Assembly (NCBI RefSeq): GCF_026651855.1
Contig: NZ_CP093280.1
Location: 2,954,001-3,018,000 of the forward strand
DNA: 64,000 bases
Reading direction: 5' to 3'
Source: Pseudomonas silvicola
Lineage (GTDB): Bacteria; Pseudomonadota; Gammaproteobacteria; Pseudomonadales; Pseudomonadaceae
Positions within the stretch are counted from its first letter, which is position 1. Each line of letters begins with the position of its first letter. Of this stretch, positions 36,799 to 45,431 are shown piece by piece. Made by a program: the position numbers and the translations under genes. The notes beneath the pieces are model-generated. The model was not told where the DNA came from. It made no database searches and saw only the letters and a program-made list of their open reading frames with translations.

Positions 36799-37113
36799 TC
36801 ACGGTTTGCTGGTGGTGCTCGAAGGGCTGTCGGGCTTGGTGTTGCTGTTGCCCATGGAGCTGCCTTCGGGGTTGCCGCCTTGCACGGGCTTGATCGGCTG
36901 GCTGCCCGCGGGCATGTCCGGGCCGGCGGAGCCGTCGGTATTGCCATTCTGCATGCGCGTGCCGGTGCCGCTGGGCACGCCGACTTCCGCAGGCGTGGTG
37001 CCGATGGCGCCATTGGGGTTGGCGGGGTTGGTGGGCCCGGTGCTGTCATCGGCGAAGGCGCCGGCGCTGAGCAGGGTAGTCAGGGCCAGGGCGGCCCAAC
37101 GGGAAGTATTCAT
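36799..37113 (-). CDS. Small secreted Pro/Gly/Asn-rich protein of unknown function
   Basis: A 104-residue protein with a clear Sec signal peptide (MNTSRWAALALTTLLSAGAFA, cleavage before DD). The mature part is low-complexity, rich in Gly, Pro, Asn, Ser and Thr, without cysteine, and likely disordered in the periplasm. AAAGGAGACTG precedes the ATG. No family is recognised; such proteins are common in Pseudomonas. Confidence 0.75.
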   Translation of the reverse strand: MNTSRWAALALTTLLSAGAFADDSTGPTNPANPNGAIGTTPAEVGVPSGTGTRMQNGNTDGSAGPDMPAGSQPIKPVQGGNPEGSSMGNSNTKPDSPSSTTSKP

Positions 37114-37227
37114 GAACAGTCTCCTTTCCATGATCGTTACAGGCGTTGGGCTGCGCGAAGGATGGCAAGGTGCCCGCACGCCGACAGGCGGTTGACGGCG
37201 CGGTGCGGGCGGGGGTATGTTTCCCCC

Positions 37228-37296
37228 ATGAACCTATCCCTGTCGCTGCCCGCCATGAGCATTATTATTACCGCCATTCCTCATTTGGCGGGCTAG
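37228..37296 (+). CDS. Isoleucine attenuator leader peptide (22 residues)
   Basis: A short frame MNLSLSLPAMSIIITAIPHL, then AG and stop. It holds three consecutive Ile codons (ATT ATT ATT at 37261-37269), a Thr codon and one more Ile codon, the composition of ilv-type leader peptides. It sits directly in front of a terminator hairpin and the threonine deaminase gene. A GGGGG/CCCCC hairpin (about 37211-37227) touches its start. Stalling for lack of charged tRNA-Ile would control the terminator. Confidence 0.8.
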   Translation: MNLSLSLPAMSIIITAIPHLAG

Positions 37297-37335
37297 CTGG
37301 CAGCTGCACCGAACCCGCCCTCGTGGCGGGTTTTT
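37248..37335 (+). promoter_or_regulatory. Four-segment transcription attenuator before the threonine deaminase gene
   Basis: Segment 1 GCCCGCC (37248-37254) pairs with segment 2 GGCGGGC (37287-37293). Segment 2 can instead pair with segment 3 AACCCGCC (37312-37319). Segment 3 pairs with segment 4 GGCGGGTT (37325-37332), forming an intrinsic terminator followed by TTTC. The Ile codons lie just after segment 1. A ribosome stalled there masks segment 1 and frees segment 2 to form the antiterminator. This is the classical amino-acid attenuation layout. Confidence 0.8.
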
Positions 37336-37379
37336 CTTTGAAACGTCACCAGGGCTCCGACCAGAACGGAGACCGCACC

Positions 37380-38393
37380 GTGAGTGACACCGCCACCGCC
37401 CAGCTTGCCTGGTATGCCCGCAAGACCCTGGAAGCCAAGGTGTACGACCTGGCCATCGAAACACCCCTGCAAGCAGCACCGGCATTGTCCGCGCGCCTGG
37501 GCAACCAGATCCTGCTCAAGCGCGAAGACCTGCAGCCCACTTACTCGTTCAAGATTCGCGGTGCCTGCAACAAGCTGGCGCACCTGACGGCCGCCGAGCG
37601 CGCGGCCGGGGTGGTGACCGCCTCGGCGGGTAACCATGCCCAGGGTGTGGCACTGGCGGCGCGCGAGCTGGGCATCAAGGCCGTCATCGTGATGCCTGAG
37701 ACGACCCCGCAGTTGAAGGTGGACGGTGTGCTGTCCCGCGGTGGCCAGGCGGTGCTGCACGGCCCGGCGTTTCCCCAGGCCCTGGCCCACGCGCTGGAGC
37801 TGGCCAAGCAAGGCATGACCTTCGTGCCACCCTTCGACGACCCGGACGTGATCGCCGGCCAAGGCACCGTGGCCATGGAAATCCTGCGGCAACAGCCTGA
37901 TGGCCTGGACGCCATCTTCGTGCCGGTGGGCGGTGGTGGCTTGATCGCCGGCATCGCCGCCTACGTCAAATACCTGCGCCCGCACATCCGCGTCATCGGT
38001 GTCGAGTCCGAGGGCTCCAACTGCCTGCAGGCGGCGCTGGCGGCGGGGGAGAGGGTGGTGCTGGGCCAGGTCGATACCTTTGCCGACGGCGTGGCGGTGG
38101 CGCAGATCGGCGCGCACTGCTTCGACATCTGCCGCGTGTGGGTAGATGAGGTGATCACCGTGAGCAACGACGAGCTGGGGGCGGCGATCAAGGATATCTA
38201 CGACGACACGCGCTCCATCACCGAGCCGTCGGGGGCATTGGCGGTGGCGGGCATCAAGCGTTACGTGGCGACACGGGGGGTGCGCGGGCAGACGCTGGTG
38301 GCCATCGATTCGGGGGCCAACGTCAATTTCGATCGTCTGGGGGACTTCGCCGAGCGGGCGGGGCGGTGCGGCAGGCAGGAAGCGGTGTGTTGA
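37380..38393 (+). CDS. ilvA: Threonine ammonia-lyase (deaminase), short form without ACT domain
   Basis: A 337-residue fold-type II PLP enzyme. The Schiff-base Lys is K58 (TYSFKIRGA), with SAGNHAQGVALAA and the phosphate loop GGGGLIAGIAAY. It turns threonine into 2-oxobutanoate, the first step to isoleucine. Biosynthetic IlvA is about 500 residues with two C-terminal ACT-like domains that sense isoleucine. Here the protein ends soon after FDRLGDFAERAG, so that domain is absent. The GTG at 37380 starts at the family N-terminus. The Ile attenuator upstream suggests control by transcription instead of by feedback. A strong hairpin follows the stop. Confidence 0.9.
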   Translation: MSDTATAQLAWYARKTLEAKVYDLAIETPLQAAPALSARLGNQILLKREDLQPTYSFKIRGACNKLAHLTAAERAAGVVTASAGNHAQGVALAARELGIKAVIVMPETTPQLKVDGVLSRGGQAVLHGPAFPQALAHALELAKQGMTFVPPFDDPDVIAGQGTVAMEILRQQPDGLDAIFVPVGGGGLIAGIAAYVKYLRPHIRVIGVESEGSNCLQAALAAGERVVLGQVDTFADGVAVAQIGAHCFDICRVWVDEVITVSNDELGAAIKDIYDDTRSITEPSGALAVAGIKRYVATRGVRGQTLVAIDSGANVNFDRLGDFAERAGRCGRQEAVC

Positions 38394-38400
38394 AGGTTCC

Positions 38401-38438
38401 CGCGTATCGCCCGGTCTTGCAGCACCGGGCGATACGCG
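38401..38438. terminator. Fifteen-pair hairpin between ilvA and gntT
   Basis: CGCGTATCGCCCGGT (38401-38415) and ACCGGGCGATACGCG (38424-38438) are perfect inverted repeats around an 8-nt loop. It lies between convergent genes and may act in both directions. It has no T tract, so a stabilising or REP-like role is also possible. Confidence 0.6.
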
Positions 38439-38459
38439 GATATCAAGCGGCTGGGTTGA

Positions 38460-39812
38460 TCAGACGACCACCGACAGCAGCATGATAAAGACCAGCGCCA
38501 CCACGGAGAGGATGGTCTCCATCATGCTCCAGGTCTTGAAGGTCTCGGCCACGGTCATGTTGAAGTACTGCTTCACCAGCCAGAAACCGGCGTCGTTGAC
38601 GTGGGACAGGATCACCGAACCTGCACCGGCGGCCAATACCAGCAGTTCGCGGTTGACGCCCGGGATCAGGTCGACCACCGGGGCGACGATGCCGGCGCCG
38701 GTGATGGTGGCCACGGTCGCGGAACCAGTGGCGATACGAATCACCGCGGCCACCAGCCAGGCCAGCAGAATAGGCGAGACGTGGGCCTGTACAGCCATTT
38801 GACCAATCACGTTGCCCACGCCGGTGTCCACCAGCATCTGCTTGAAGCCGCCACCGGCGCCTACGATCAGGATGATGGCGGCGGTCGGCGCCAGGCTCTG
38901 GTCCAGCAGCTTCATGATCTTGGCGCGGTCAAAGCCCCGGGCATAGCCGAAGGTGTAGAAGGCCAGCAGCAGGGCGGCCAGCAGCGCGGTGATCGGGTGG
39001 CCGATGAGGTCCATCCACTGGCGGAAGATGTGCTCGGCTGGCAGGAATACGTCGGCGAAGGTCTTGAGCAGCATCAGGAACACCGGCAGCAGCACGGTGA
39101 TCAGGGTCACGCTGAAGCTGGGCAGGTTCTCGTGCTGCGATTCCTTGGCGATCTGGTCCATCAGTTCGGTGGACGGGTTGCCCGGCACGTACTTGGAAAT
39201 GAAGCTGCCGAACAGCGGGCCGGCGATGACGGCGGTCGGCAGGCCAACGATCAGGCCGTAGAAAATGGTCTTGCCGATGTCAGCCTTGAAGATGCCGATG
39301 GCCAGCAGCGGGCCCGGGTGCGGTGGCACCAGGCCGTGCACTACCGACAGGCCGGCCAGCAGCGGAATACCGATCTTGACCAGCGACACGCCAGAGCGGC
39401 GGGCCACGATGAACACCAAGGGAATCAGCAGCACGAAGCCGATTTCGAAGAACAGCGGAATGCCCACCAGGAAGGCCGAGCACATCATGGCCCAGTGCAC
39501 TTTCTGTTTGCCGAAGGCACGGATCAGGGTCTGCGCGATCTGGTCGGCACCACCGGAGTCAGCCATCAGCTTGCCGAGCATGGTGCCCAGGGCCAGCACG
39601 ATACCGACGAAGCCCAGCACGCCGCCGAAGCCGTCCTGGAACGATTTCATCACCTTGGCCACGGGCATGCCCGAGGTCAGCCCGAGGAAGCCTGCGGCGA
39701 TGGTCAGCGCCACGAACGGGTGAACCTTGAGCTTGGTGATCAGCAGCACGAGCCCGACGATGGTGATCAAGGCGTCGAGCAAAAGGAAGGTGTCAGTCGG
39801 TAGACCCAGCAT
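38460..39812 (-). CDS. gntT: Gluconate permease (GntP family)
   Basis: A 450-residue membrane protein with 12 or more TM segments. GxxPPHPGP (LVPPHPGPLLAIGIF), ATGSATVATITGAGI and LSHVNDAGFWLVKQYF are strong GntP/GntT signatures. It imports gluconate by H+ symport. It is downstream of gnuK on the same strand (74-bp gap with its own operator), giving the gnuK-gntT gluconate unit. Confidence 0.93.
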   Translation of the reverse strand: MLGLPTDTFLLLDALITIVGLVLLITKLKVHPFVALTIAAGFLGLTSGMPVAKVMKSFQDGFGGVLGFVGIVLALGTMLGKLMADSGGADQIAQTLIRAFGKQKVHWAMMCSAFLVGIPLFFEIGFVLLIPLVFIVARRSGVSLVKIGIPLLAGLSVVHGLVPPHPGPLLAIGIFKADIGKTIFYGLIVGLPTAVIAGPLFGSFISKYVPGNPSTELMDQIAKESQHENLPSFSVTLITVLLPVFLMLLKTFADVFLPAEHIFRQWMDLIGHPITALLAALLLAFYTFGYARGFDRAKIMKLLDQSLAPTAAIILIVGAGGGFKQMLVDTGVGNVIGQMAVQAHVSPILLAWLVAAVIRIATGSATVATITGAGIVAPVVDLIPGVNRELLVLAAGAGSVILSHVNDAGFWLVKQYFNMTVAETFKTWSMMETILSVVALVFIMLLSVVV

Positions 39813-39854
39813 CAGGGTATGCCTCTTCTTGTTGTGGTCGGAGCAATAATAGTT

Positions 39855-39870
39855 GAGGTAGCGCTGTCTT
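39855..39870. promoter_or_regulatory. GnuR operator copy 1 (GAGGTAGCGCTGTCTT)
   Basis: Inverse of the element at 40576-40591 with one mismatch. The core GGTAGCGCTGTC has dyad symmetry about AGCGCT, as LacI-family operators do. It is 43 bp before the gntT start. Confidence 0.7.
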
Positions 39871-39886
39871 GTTCGGGGTCATGAAA

Positions 39887-40426
39887 TCACGCCGAATGAG
39901 GCAACGAAGCGCCGTCCCGATTGTGCAGCCACGCATCCACCGTCTCGGCCAGTTCGGCGATCGGTTGGCTCGCGTCCAAAGGCAGGGTCAGCGGCTCGCC
40001 GACGGGGGATTCGAGGGTCGCGAACTGGCTATCGATCAGGCTGGCAGGCATGAAATGATCGGGGCGATGGTTGACGCGGTCGGCGGCTTCCTCGCGAGAC
40101 AGTTGCAGGAACACGAAGCCCAGGCCCGGCACGGCGGCACGCAGTTTGTCGCGGTAGGCGCGCTTGAGGGCCGAGCAGGTCAGGATGGCGCGTTCGCCAC
40201 TGGCCACGCAGGCACTCATTTCCTCGCCCAGGCGGGTCAGCCAGCCGGCGCGGTCTTCGTCGTCGAGGGGGATTCCGGCGGACATTTTCTTGATGTTGGC
40301 GGCAGGGTGGAACACGTCGCCTTCAATGAGGCGACCTCCGCTACGCTGGCTGATAGCATTGCCGACGCTGCTCTTGCCGCAGCCCGCAACACCCATCACC
40401 ACGATCGCGGAAAGAGGGAAAACCAT
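39887..40426 (-). CDS. gnuK: Gluconokinase
   Basis: A 179-residue P-loop kinase. Walker A is GVAGCGKSSVG near residue 14; FHPAANIKKMSAGIPLDDEDR follows in two parts and binds gluconate, and the DHFMPASLIDSQFATLE stretch near the C-terminus is diagnostic. It makes 6-phosphogluconate for the Entner-Doudoroff pathway. CAGGAGATACCG precedes the ATG at 40426. Confidence 0.94.
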   Translation of the reverse strand: MVFPLSAIVVMGVAGCGKSSVGNAISQRSGGRLIEGDVFHPAANIKKMSAGIPLDDEDRAGWLTRLGEEMSACVASGERAILTCSALKRAYRDKLRAAVPGLGFVFLQLSREEAADRVNHRPDHFMPASLIDSQFATLESPVGEPLTLPLDASQPIAELAETVDAWLHNRDGASLPHSA

Positions 40427-40575
40427 CGGTATCTCCTGCAGGAACAGCGCGTGCAGAGGATCCTTGGAAAGGCTACCCCAGCGGCGACTGCGCCCTGATC
40501 TTATTGATATGTTTTGAGCAGCCTTTGCCCGGGGAGTTGCACTTGGTGAAATAATTCCACCATTGCCCTGTGCTA

Positions 40576-40591
40576 AAGACAGCGCTACCTT
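40576..40591. promoter_or_regulatory. GnuR operator copy 2 (AAGACAGCGCTACCTT)
   Basis: A 16-bp element in the gnuK/gnuR divergent gap, matching the inverse of the site before gntT in 15 of 16 positions. It lies 44 bp before the gnuR ATG and about 150 bp before gnuK. Confidence 0.7.
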
Positions 40592-40634
40592 AGCCGCCAC
40601 CCCTATTAATGGCAAGTCGAAAACAATAAGACCC

Positions 40635-41651
40635 ATGACCCGAACCGGCTCTCGCACGACCGGACGCCCGACGCTTTCCGAGGTCGCGCGGCTCTCCGGC
40701 GTATCCCCCATTACCGCTTCCCGTGCCCTGCGCGGCGTGGCCACCGTGGCCCCGGCCCTGGCGTTGAAGGTGCATGAGGCTGCCCAGCAGCTGGGCTATG
40801 TGGCCAACCCGGCCGCCCGTGCGCTGGCCTCCGCGCAGAGCCAGTCCATCGTGGTACTGGTGCCGTCGCTGTCCAACCAGCTGTTCATCGATACCCTGGA
40901 AGCCATCCATGACGTGATGCGCCCCAGGGGCCTGGAAGTGCTGATCGGCAACTCCCACTATGACATCCATGAGGAAGAAAACCTGATCCGCAACTACCTG
41001 GCGTATCAGCCCAGGGGCCTGCTGCTGACCGGTTTCGAGCGTACCGAGGCGTCGCGGCGGCTGTTGGCCGCCAGCGGCGTGCCGTGTGTGCACATGATGG
41101 AACTGGACGCTACCCCAGGCGTGGCCTCGGTGGGTTTTTCCCAGGAACAGGCCGGGGCCGTGGCCGCCCGGCACTTGTTGGCCCGCGGGCGCAAACGCCT
41201 GGCCTACATTGCCGCGCAACTCGACCCGCGGGTGCTGCAACGCGGTGATGGCTTTCGCCAGACCCTGCAGGCCGCCGGTTGTTTCGACCCGGCGCTGCAA
41301 TTGATGGCACCCACGCCGTCGTCCATTGGCCTGGGTGGCGAACTGTTCAACGACTTGCTGCGCCGCCACCCGGACGTGGACGGCATCTTTTTCTGCAATG
41401 ACGACCTGGCCCAGGGCGCTATCCTGGAAGCCTCGCGCCAGGGCCTCAAGATACCCGAGCAGGTCGCCATGGTCGGGTTCAACGACCTGCCGGCCTCGGC
41501 GCACCTGGTGCCGCGCCTGACCTCCATCCGGACCCCGCGTGCCGCCATTGGCCGCCAGGCGGCGCAATTGCTGCTGGGCCTGCTGGACGGCAAGCCCGCC
41601 GCGCACCCCACCCAGGACCTGGGCTTCGAATTGGTCGTGCGCGAAAGCTGA
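40635..41651 (+). CDS. gnuR: LacI-family regulator of gluconate genes
   Basis: A 338-residue LacI-type repressor: N-terminal HTH (TLSEVARLSGVSPITASRAL) with hinge helix, then a periplasmic-binding-protein-like sensor. It is divergent from gnuK and gntT, each of which carries the same AGCGCT-centred operator, which supports repression relieved by gluconate or 6-phosphogluconate. The ATG at 40635 has a weak ribosome site but sets the HTH at the correct distance. Confidence 0.9.
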   Translation: MTRTGSRTTGRPTLSEVARLSGVSPITASRALRGVATVAPALALKVHEAAQQLGYVANPAARALASAQSQSIVVLVPSLSNQLFIDTLEAIHDVMRPRGLEVLIGNSHYDIHEEENLIRNYLAYQPRGLLLTGFERTEASRRLLAASGVPCVHMMELDATPGVASVGFSQEQAGAVAARHLLARGRKRLAYIAAQLDPRVLQRGDGFRQTLQAAGCFDPALQLMAPTPSSIGLGGELFNDLLRRHPDVDGIFFCNDDLAQGAILEASRQGLKIPEQVAMVGFNDLPASAHLVPRLTSIRTPRAAIGRQAAQLLLGLLDGKPAAHPTQDLGFELVVRES

Positions 41652-41929
41652 TTCCCGTGCCGCGCTGCACTGCATCTGCACCTGCAGCAGTGGCCGTCAG
41701 GCCGCGCCTGGCATCACTGGGGCGCGGGCCGGGTACGCGGGCGGGTGGTCCCGGCTACTGGCGTTCTGCTTGCAGGCGCTTGGGGGCTGGCTATGCTCAG
41801 CGCTTGAGCCATCAGGAGTTGTCCGAATTAGGGAAGAAAGCACAAGGAATGTTGCGCCAGGGTTGGTTCTTGCCCTCATTCCTCCACCGTCGGTTTCTGC
41901 CAGCACTGGATGCTTGAGGTCTTCGAACC

Positions 41930-43248
41930 ATGTTTGATTCCCATCGCAAAGCCGATGCAGCGCTTATCGCCCGCCTTTCCGCCGACCTGGCCTTCGCCAA
42001 CGCCCGCCTGGCGGCCATCAGCCGGTCGATGGCCTTGATCGAGTTCACGCCCGAAGGGCTGATTCTGGAGGCCAACGCCAATTTCTGCACAACCATGGGT
42101 TATACCGCCGACGAGATTCGTGGCAAGCATCACCGGCTGTTCTGCGAGGACGGTTTCCACAAGAGCGAGGAGTACTCGCGCATGTGGCAGCAGTTGCAGC
42201 GTGGTGAACCCCTGAGCGGCACCTTCCTGCGGTTGGACAAGAGCGGCCGCGAGGTCTGGCTGGAGGCCAGCTACATGCCGGTGCTGGGCGAGAACCGGGA
42301 GGTGAAAAGTGTCATCAAGGTCGCCGCCGACATCTCCCAGCACGTGCATGAAGAGCATGAAAGCGAAAGCAAGCTCAAGGCCATTGGCCGCTCCATGGCC
42401 GTGGTGGAGTTCAGCCCCGATGGCCGGGTCATGAGCGCCAATGACAATTTCCTCCAGGCCATGCACTACACGCTGAACGAAGTCGTTGGCAAACACCACA
42501 GCCTGTTCTGCACCCGGGCCGAAGCCGAGTCGCCTGCCTACAAAGCCTTCTGGGCCTCGCTGAACCGCGGCGAATACCATTCCCACCGCTTCGAACGGGT
42601 GGACAAACATGGCCGGGCGGTCTTTCTGGAAGCCTCTTACAACCCGATCTTCGACACCAAGGGGCGCCTGTACAAAGTGGTGAAATACGCCAGCGACATC
42701 ACCGCGCAGATCAACACCCAGCAATCCGCTGCCGAGGCCGCCCATGCCACCTCGGTGCAGAACGATGTATGCGCGCAGAAAGGGTCGAATGTGGTGCGCC
42801 AGACCGTGGACGTGATCAAGGACATCTCCAACGACCTCAACGAAGCGGCGCGCAGCATCGATGCGGTGAACAAACAGTCGGAGATCATCGGCAAGATCGT
42901 ACAGACCATCCGCGGTATCGCCGACCAGACCAACCTGTTGGCCCTGAACGCGGCCATCGAGGCTGCGCGCGCTGGCGAGCACGGCCGGGGGTTCGCCGTG
43001 GTCGCCGACGAGGTCCGCACCCTGGCGGCGCGTACCAGCCAGGCCACGGTGGAAATTGTCGACGGGTACGGCAGAACAACGACCTGTCCGCCAGCGCCGT
43101 GGCCAGCATGCAGTCGAGCCTCAGCCGCACCGGGCTGGGGGTGGAACTGGCGAATGACGCGGGGGAGGTGATCCTGGAAACTCAGGAAGGGTCACGGCAT
43201 GTGGTGGATGCGATCAGCCAGATCAATTCGACGTTGCAGTTGCCTTGA
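41930..43248 (+). pseudogene. BdlA-like PAS-PAS-MCP chemoreceptor, broken by a 1-base deletion
   Basis: The intact product would be about 439 residues: PAS 1 (about 25-135), PAS 2 (about 145-255) and a cytoplasmic MCP signalling domain with the hairpin tip [20 protein letters not shown]. No TM segment is present, as in the biofilm-dispersion protein BdlA. At about nt 43063 the reading frame slips. The sequence GACGGGTACGGCAG would restore DVVRQNNDL if one T were inserted (GTGGTA). After the slip the true C-terminus continues in the next frame to 43248 (ending HVVDAISQINSTLQLP). As read, translation ends at 43171 with a false tail. It could be a genuine mutation or a base-call error. Confidence 0.82.
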
Positions 43249-43304
43249 CCATAAGCCGGATGGGGTTGCCCTGAACGTCAGTACGGCGGCCCCACAGGCA
43301 ATGT

Positions 43305-43344
43305 GCGAGGCCTCACTCGGGCACCTGCCTAGTGAGGGCCTCGC
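43305..43344. terminator. Strong hairpin between the MCP gene and the amidase
   Basis: GCGAGGCCTCACT (43305-43317) pairs with AGTGAGGGCCTCGC (43331-43344) with one bulged G. It overlaps the last codons of the amidase on the minus strand and can serve both convergent transcripts. No T tract. Confidence 0.5.
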
Positions 43345-45317
43345 GGCCACTGCGGCATTTCCCCCCGTACCCCTTCGTACCATTTCCCCATCTGCAGCAA
43401 CCACTCATCGGCAAACCGTGGGCCTACCAGTTGCAGGCCTACCGGCAGGCCGTCGTCGGTGAACCCGCAGTTGATCGACAAGGCCGGCTGCTCGCCCATG
43501 TTCCAGGGCAGGGTAAAGGCAATATGTTCGAACGGTTTCTGTGGGTCGTTGCCCGGCGACGGCCAGTCGGCGGGGAAGGTATCGACCTGGTTGGTGGGGC
43601 ACAGCAGCAGGTCCACCTGGTCGAAGACCTGGGCGGCGCGGCGGCGCATTTCGAAGGTCTGGTTGAAGCCCTGCACCGCCTGCACCGCGGTGTATTCGGC
43701 GGCGGGTGCGGCCCACTCGCGAACGTAGGGCAGTACTTTCTCGAATTGGGCGCTACCCATGGCGCTGAGCTCGGCCCATTGGCGGGCGCGCCAGAAACGG
43801 TCCATGCCATCGAGCAGCGCGCGGTCCATCAGTGGCGCCACGGCCTGCAACCGCGCGCCGTGGGCCTGGAACAGCTTGGCCGCGGCCTCCACCAGGGCGC
43901 AGGTGCGTGCCGAAGGCGTGAACCCCACGCCGGGGTCCAGCAGCAGACCTACCCGCAGGCCGCGCAGGGATGGCGGCGCCAGTTTCCAGTCCAGGGCCTG
44001 GGGTGCCAGGCTGGTGGCGTCGCGGCTGTCGGGCAGGGACAGGTAGCGCATCAGCAGGGCGCAGTCGTCCAGGTTGCGGGTCAGGGGCCCGGCGCAGCGG
44101 CCGGTGTAATACGGGTCGATGGGCACGCGCCCCAGGGTTGGCTTGAAGCCCACCAGGCCACACCAGCCGGCAGGCAGGCGGATGGAGCCGCCAATGTCGG
44201 TACCCACGTGCAAGGGGCCATAACCTGCGGCGGCGCGGCGGCGCATTTCGAAGGTCTGGTTGAAGCCCTGCACCGCCTGCACCGCGGTGTATTCGGCGGC
44301 GGGTGCGGCCCACTCGCGAACGTAGGGCAGTACTTTCTCGAATTGGGCGCTACCCATGGCGCTGAGCTCGGCCCATTGGCGGGCGCGCCAGAAACGGTCC
44401 ATGCCATCGAGCAGCGCGCGGTCCATCAGTGGCGCCACGGCCTGCAACCGCGCGCCGTGGGCCTGGAACAGCTTGGCCGCGGCCTCCACCAGGGCGCAGG
44501 TGCGTGCCGAAGGCGTGAACCCCACGCCGGGGTCCAGCAGCAGACCTACCCGCAGGCCGCGCAGGGATGGCGGCGCCAGTTTCCAGTCCAGGGCCTGGGG
44601 TGCCAGGCTGGTGGCGTCGCGGCTGTCGGGCAGGGACAGGTAGCGCATCAGCAGGGCGCAGTCGTCCAGGTTGCGGGTCAGGGGCCCGGCGCAGCGGCCG
44701 GTGTAATACGGGTCGATGGGCACGCGCCCCAGGGTTGGCTTGAAGCCCACCAGGCCACACCAGCCGGCAGGCAGGCGGATGGAGCCGCCAATGTCGGTAC
44801 CCACGTGCAAGGGGCCATAACCTGCGGCGGCCGCGGCGGCGGCCCCGGAGCTGGAGCCTCCGGTGTTGTGGGCGGGGTTCCAGGGGTTGCGGGTGATGCC
44901 GTGGAAACTGGACACACCGGAGGACAGCATGCCGAAATCCGGTACCGTGGTCTTGCCCAGCAAGATGGCCCCGGCCTCGCGCAGGCGCGCGGCGGGTGGT
45001 GCATGATGGGCGGCGGGTTGCAGCACGGTGGCGGCGCTGCCCAGGGGTACCGGGCTGCCCTGGGTGGCGATCAGTTCCTTAAGGGTGACGGGCACACCGT
45101 CCAGCGGCCCGCGCGGCAAGCCCCGTGCCCAGCGCTCTGTGGCCCCCCGGGCCTGCTCCATGACGCCTTGCGGGTCAAAGTTCCACAGGGCATTGATATG
45201 CGGTTCCCAGCGGCTGATGTGGTCCACCAGGTGCTGATAGTACTCCAATGGCGACAGCGTCTTGCTGGCGAACATGGTCAGTAGCTGCGCGGCTGGCAGG
45301 TCTTGCAGATCGGACAT
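43329..45317 (-). CDS. Amidase-signature enzyme with a 199-residue internal tandem duplication
   Basis: As it stands the protein has 662 residues, against about 460 for the family. The N-terminal part holds the catalytic Lys (VTLKELIATQG) and the Ser-cis-Ser region (NTGGSSSGAAAAAAAG). The stretch from AAGYGPLHVGTDIGGSIRLP, with the nucleophile Ser in GTDIGGS, to EMRRRAA then appears twice in a row before one C-terminus (QVFDQVDLLLCPTNQ). The two copies look identical in DNA, so the event is recent. The ancestral enzyme probably hydrolysed an amide. Two nucleophile loops and a displaced C-terminal half make correct folding doubtful. GAGGGTG precedes the ATG at 45317. Confidence 0.82.
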   Translation of the reverse strand: MSDLQDLPAAQLLTMFASKTLSPLEYYQHLVDHISRWEPHINALWNFDPQGVMEQARGATERWARGLPRGPLDGVPVTLKELIATQGSPVPLGSAATVLQPAAHHAPPAARLREAGAILLGKTTVPDFGMLSSGVSSFHGITRNPWNPAHNTGGSSSGAAAAAAAGYGPLHVGTDIGGSIRLPAGWCGLVGFKPTLGRVPIDPYYTGRCAGPLTRNLDDCALLMRYLSLPDSRDATSLAPQALDWKLAPPSLRGLRVGLLLDPGVGFTPSARTCALVEAAAKLFQAHGARLQAVAPLMDRALLDGMDRFWRARQWAELSAMGSAQFEKVLPYVREWAAPAAEYTAVQAVQGFNQTFEMRRRAAAGYGPLHVGTDIGGSIRLPAGWCGLVGFKPTLGRVPIDPYYTGRCAGPLTRNLDDCALLMRYLSLPDSRDATSLAPQALDWKLAPPSLRGLRVGLLLDPGVGFTPSARTCALVEAAAKLFQAHGARLQAVAPLMDRALLDGMDRFWRARQWAELSAMGSAQFEKVLPYVREWAAPAAEYTAVQAVQGFNQTFEMRRRAAQVFDQVDLLLCPTNQVDTFPADWPSPGNDPQKPFEHIAFTLPWNMGEQPALSINCGFTDDGLPVGLQLVGPRFADEWLLQMGKWYEGVRGEMPQWPRGPH
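43632..44228. repeat. Amidase tandem repeat, copy 1 (597 bp)
   Basis: Identical by eye to 44229-44825; the offset of matching landmarks is exactly 597 nt (a multiple of three). The boundaries lie in GC-rich triplet runs (GGCGGCG) that encode Arg/Ala on one side and the Ala run on the other, so a short-homology crossover is the probable origin. Confidence 0.88.
44229..44825. repeat. Amidase tandem repeat, copy 2 (597 bp)
   Basis: Second unit of the direct repeat. The sequences diverge only outside, at GGCGGCG (copy 1) versus GGCGGCC (copy 2) near 44235 and 44832. Confidence 0.88.
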
Positions 45318-45431
45318 CACCCTCACTCCCTTCAGGGGCAGCTGTAAGCTGCAAGCCGCACGTTGAAAGCTAGAAGCTTAGACCATGATCCGCACGGGGC
45401 GGTCCTCGGCTGGAGGCGTGCGGCTCCCACG

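Noticed and set aside
37380-38393. ilvA truncated by a frameshift
   Set aside because: The ACT region is not seen in other frames; a 15-pair hairpin starts 8 bp after the stop and the convergent gntT gene lies 66 bp away, so no room remains for it.
43332-45284. Long plus-strand open frame of 650 codons
   Set aside because: It is antisense to the amidase on the GC-rich complementary strand, repeats with the same 597-bp unit and has no recognisable domain.
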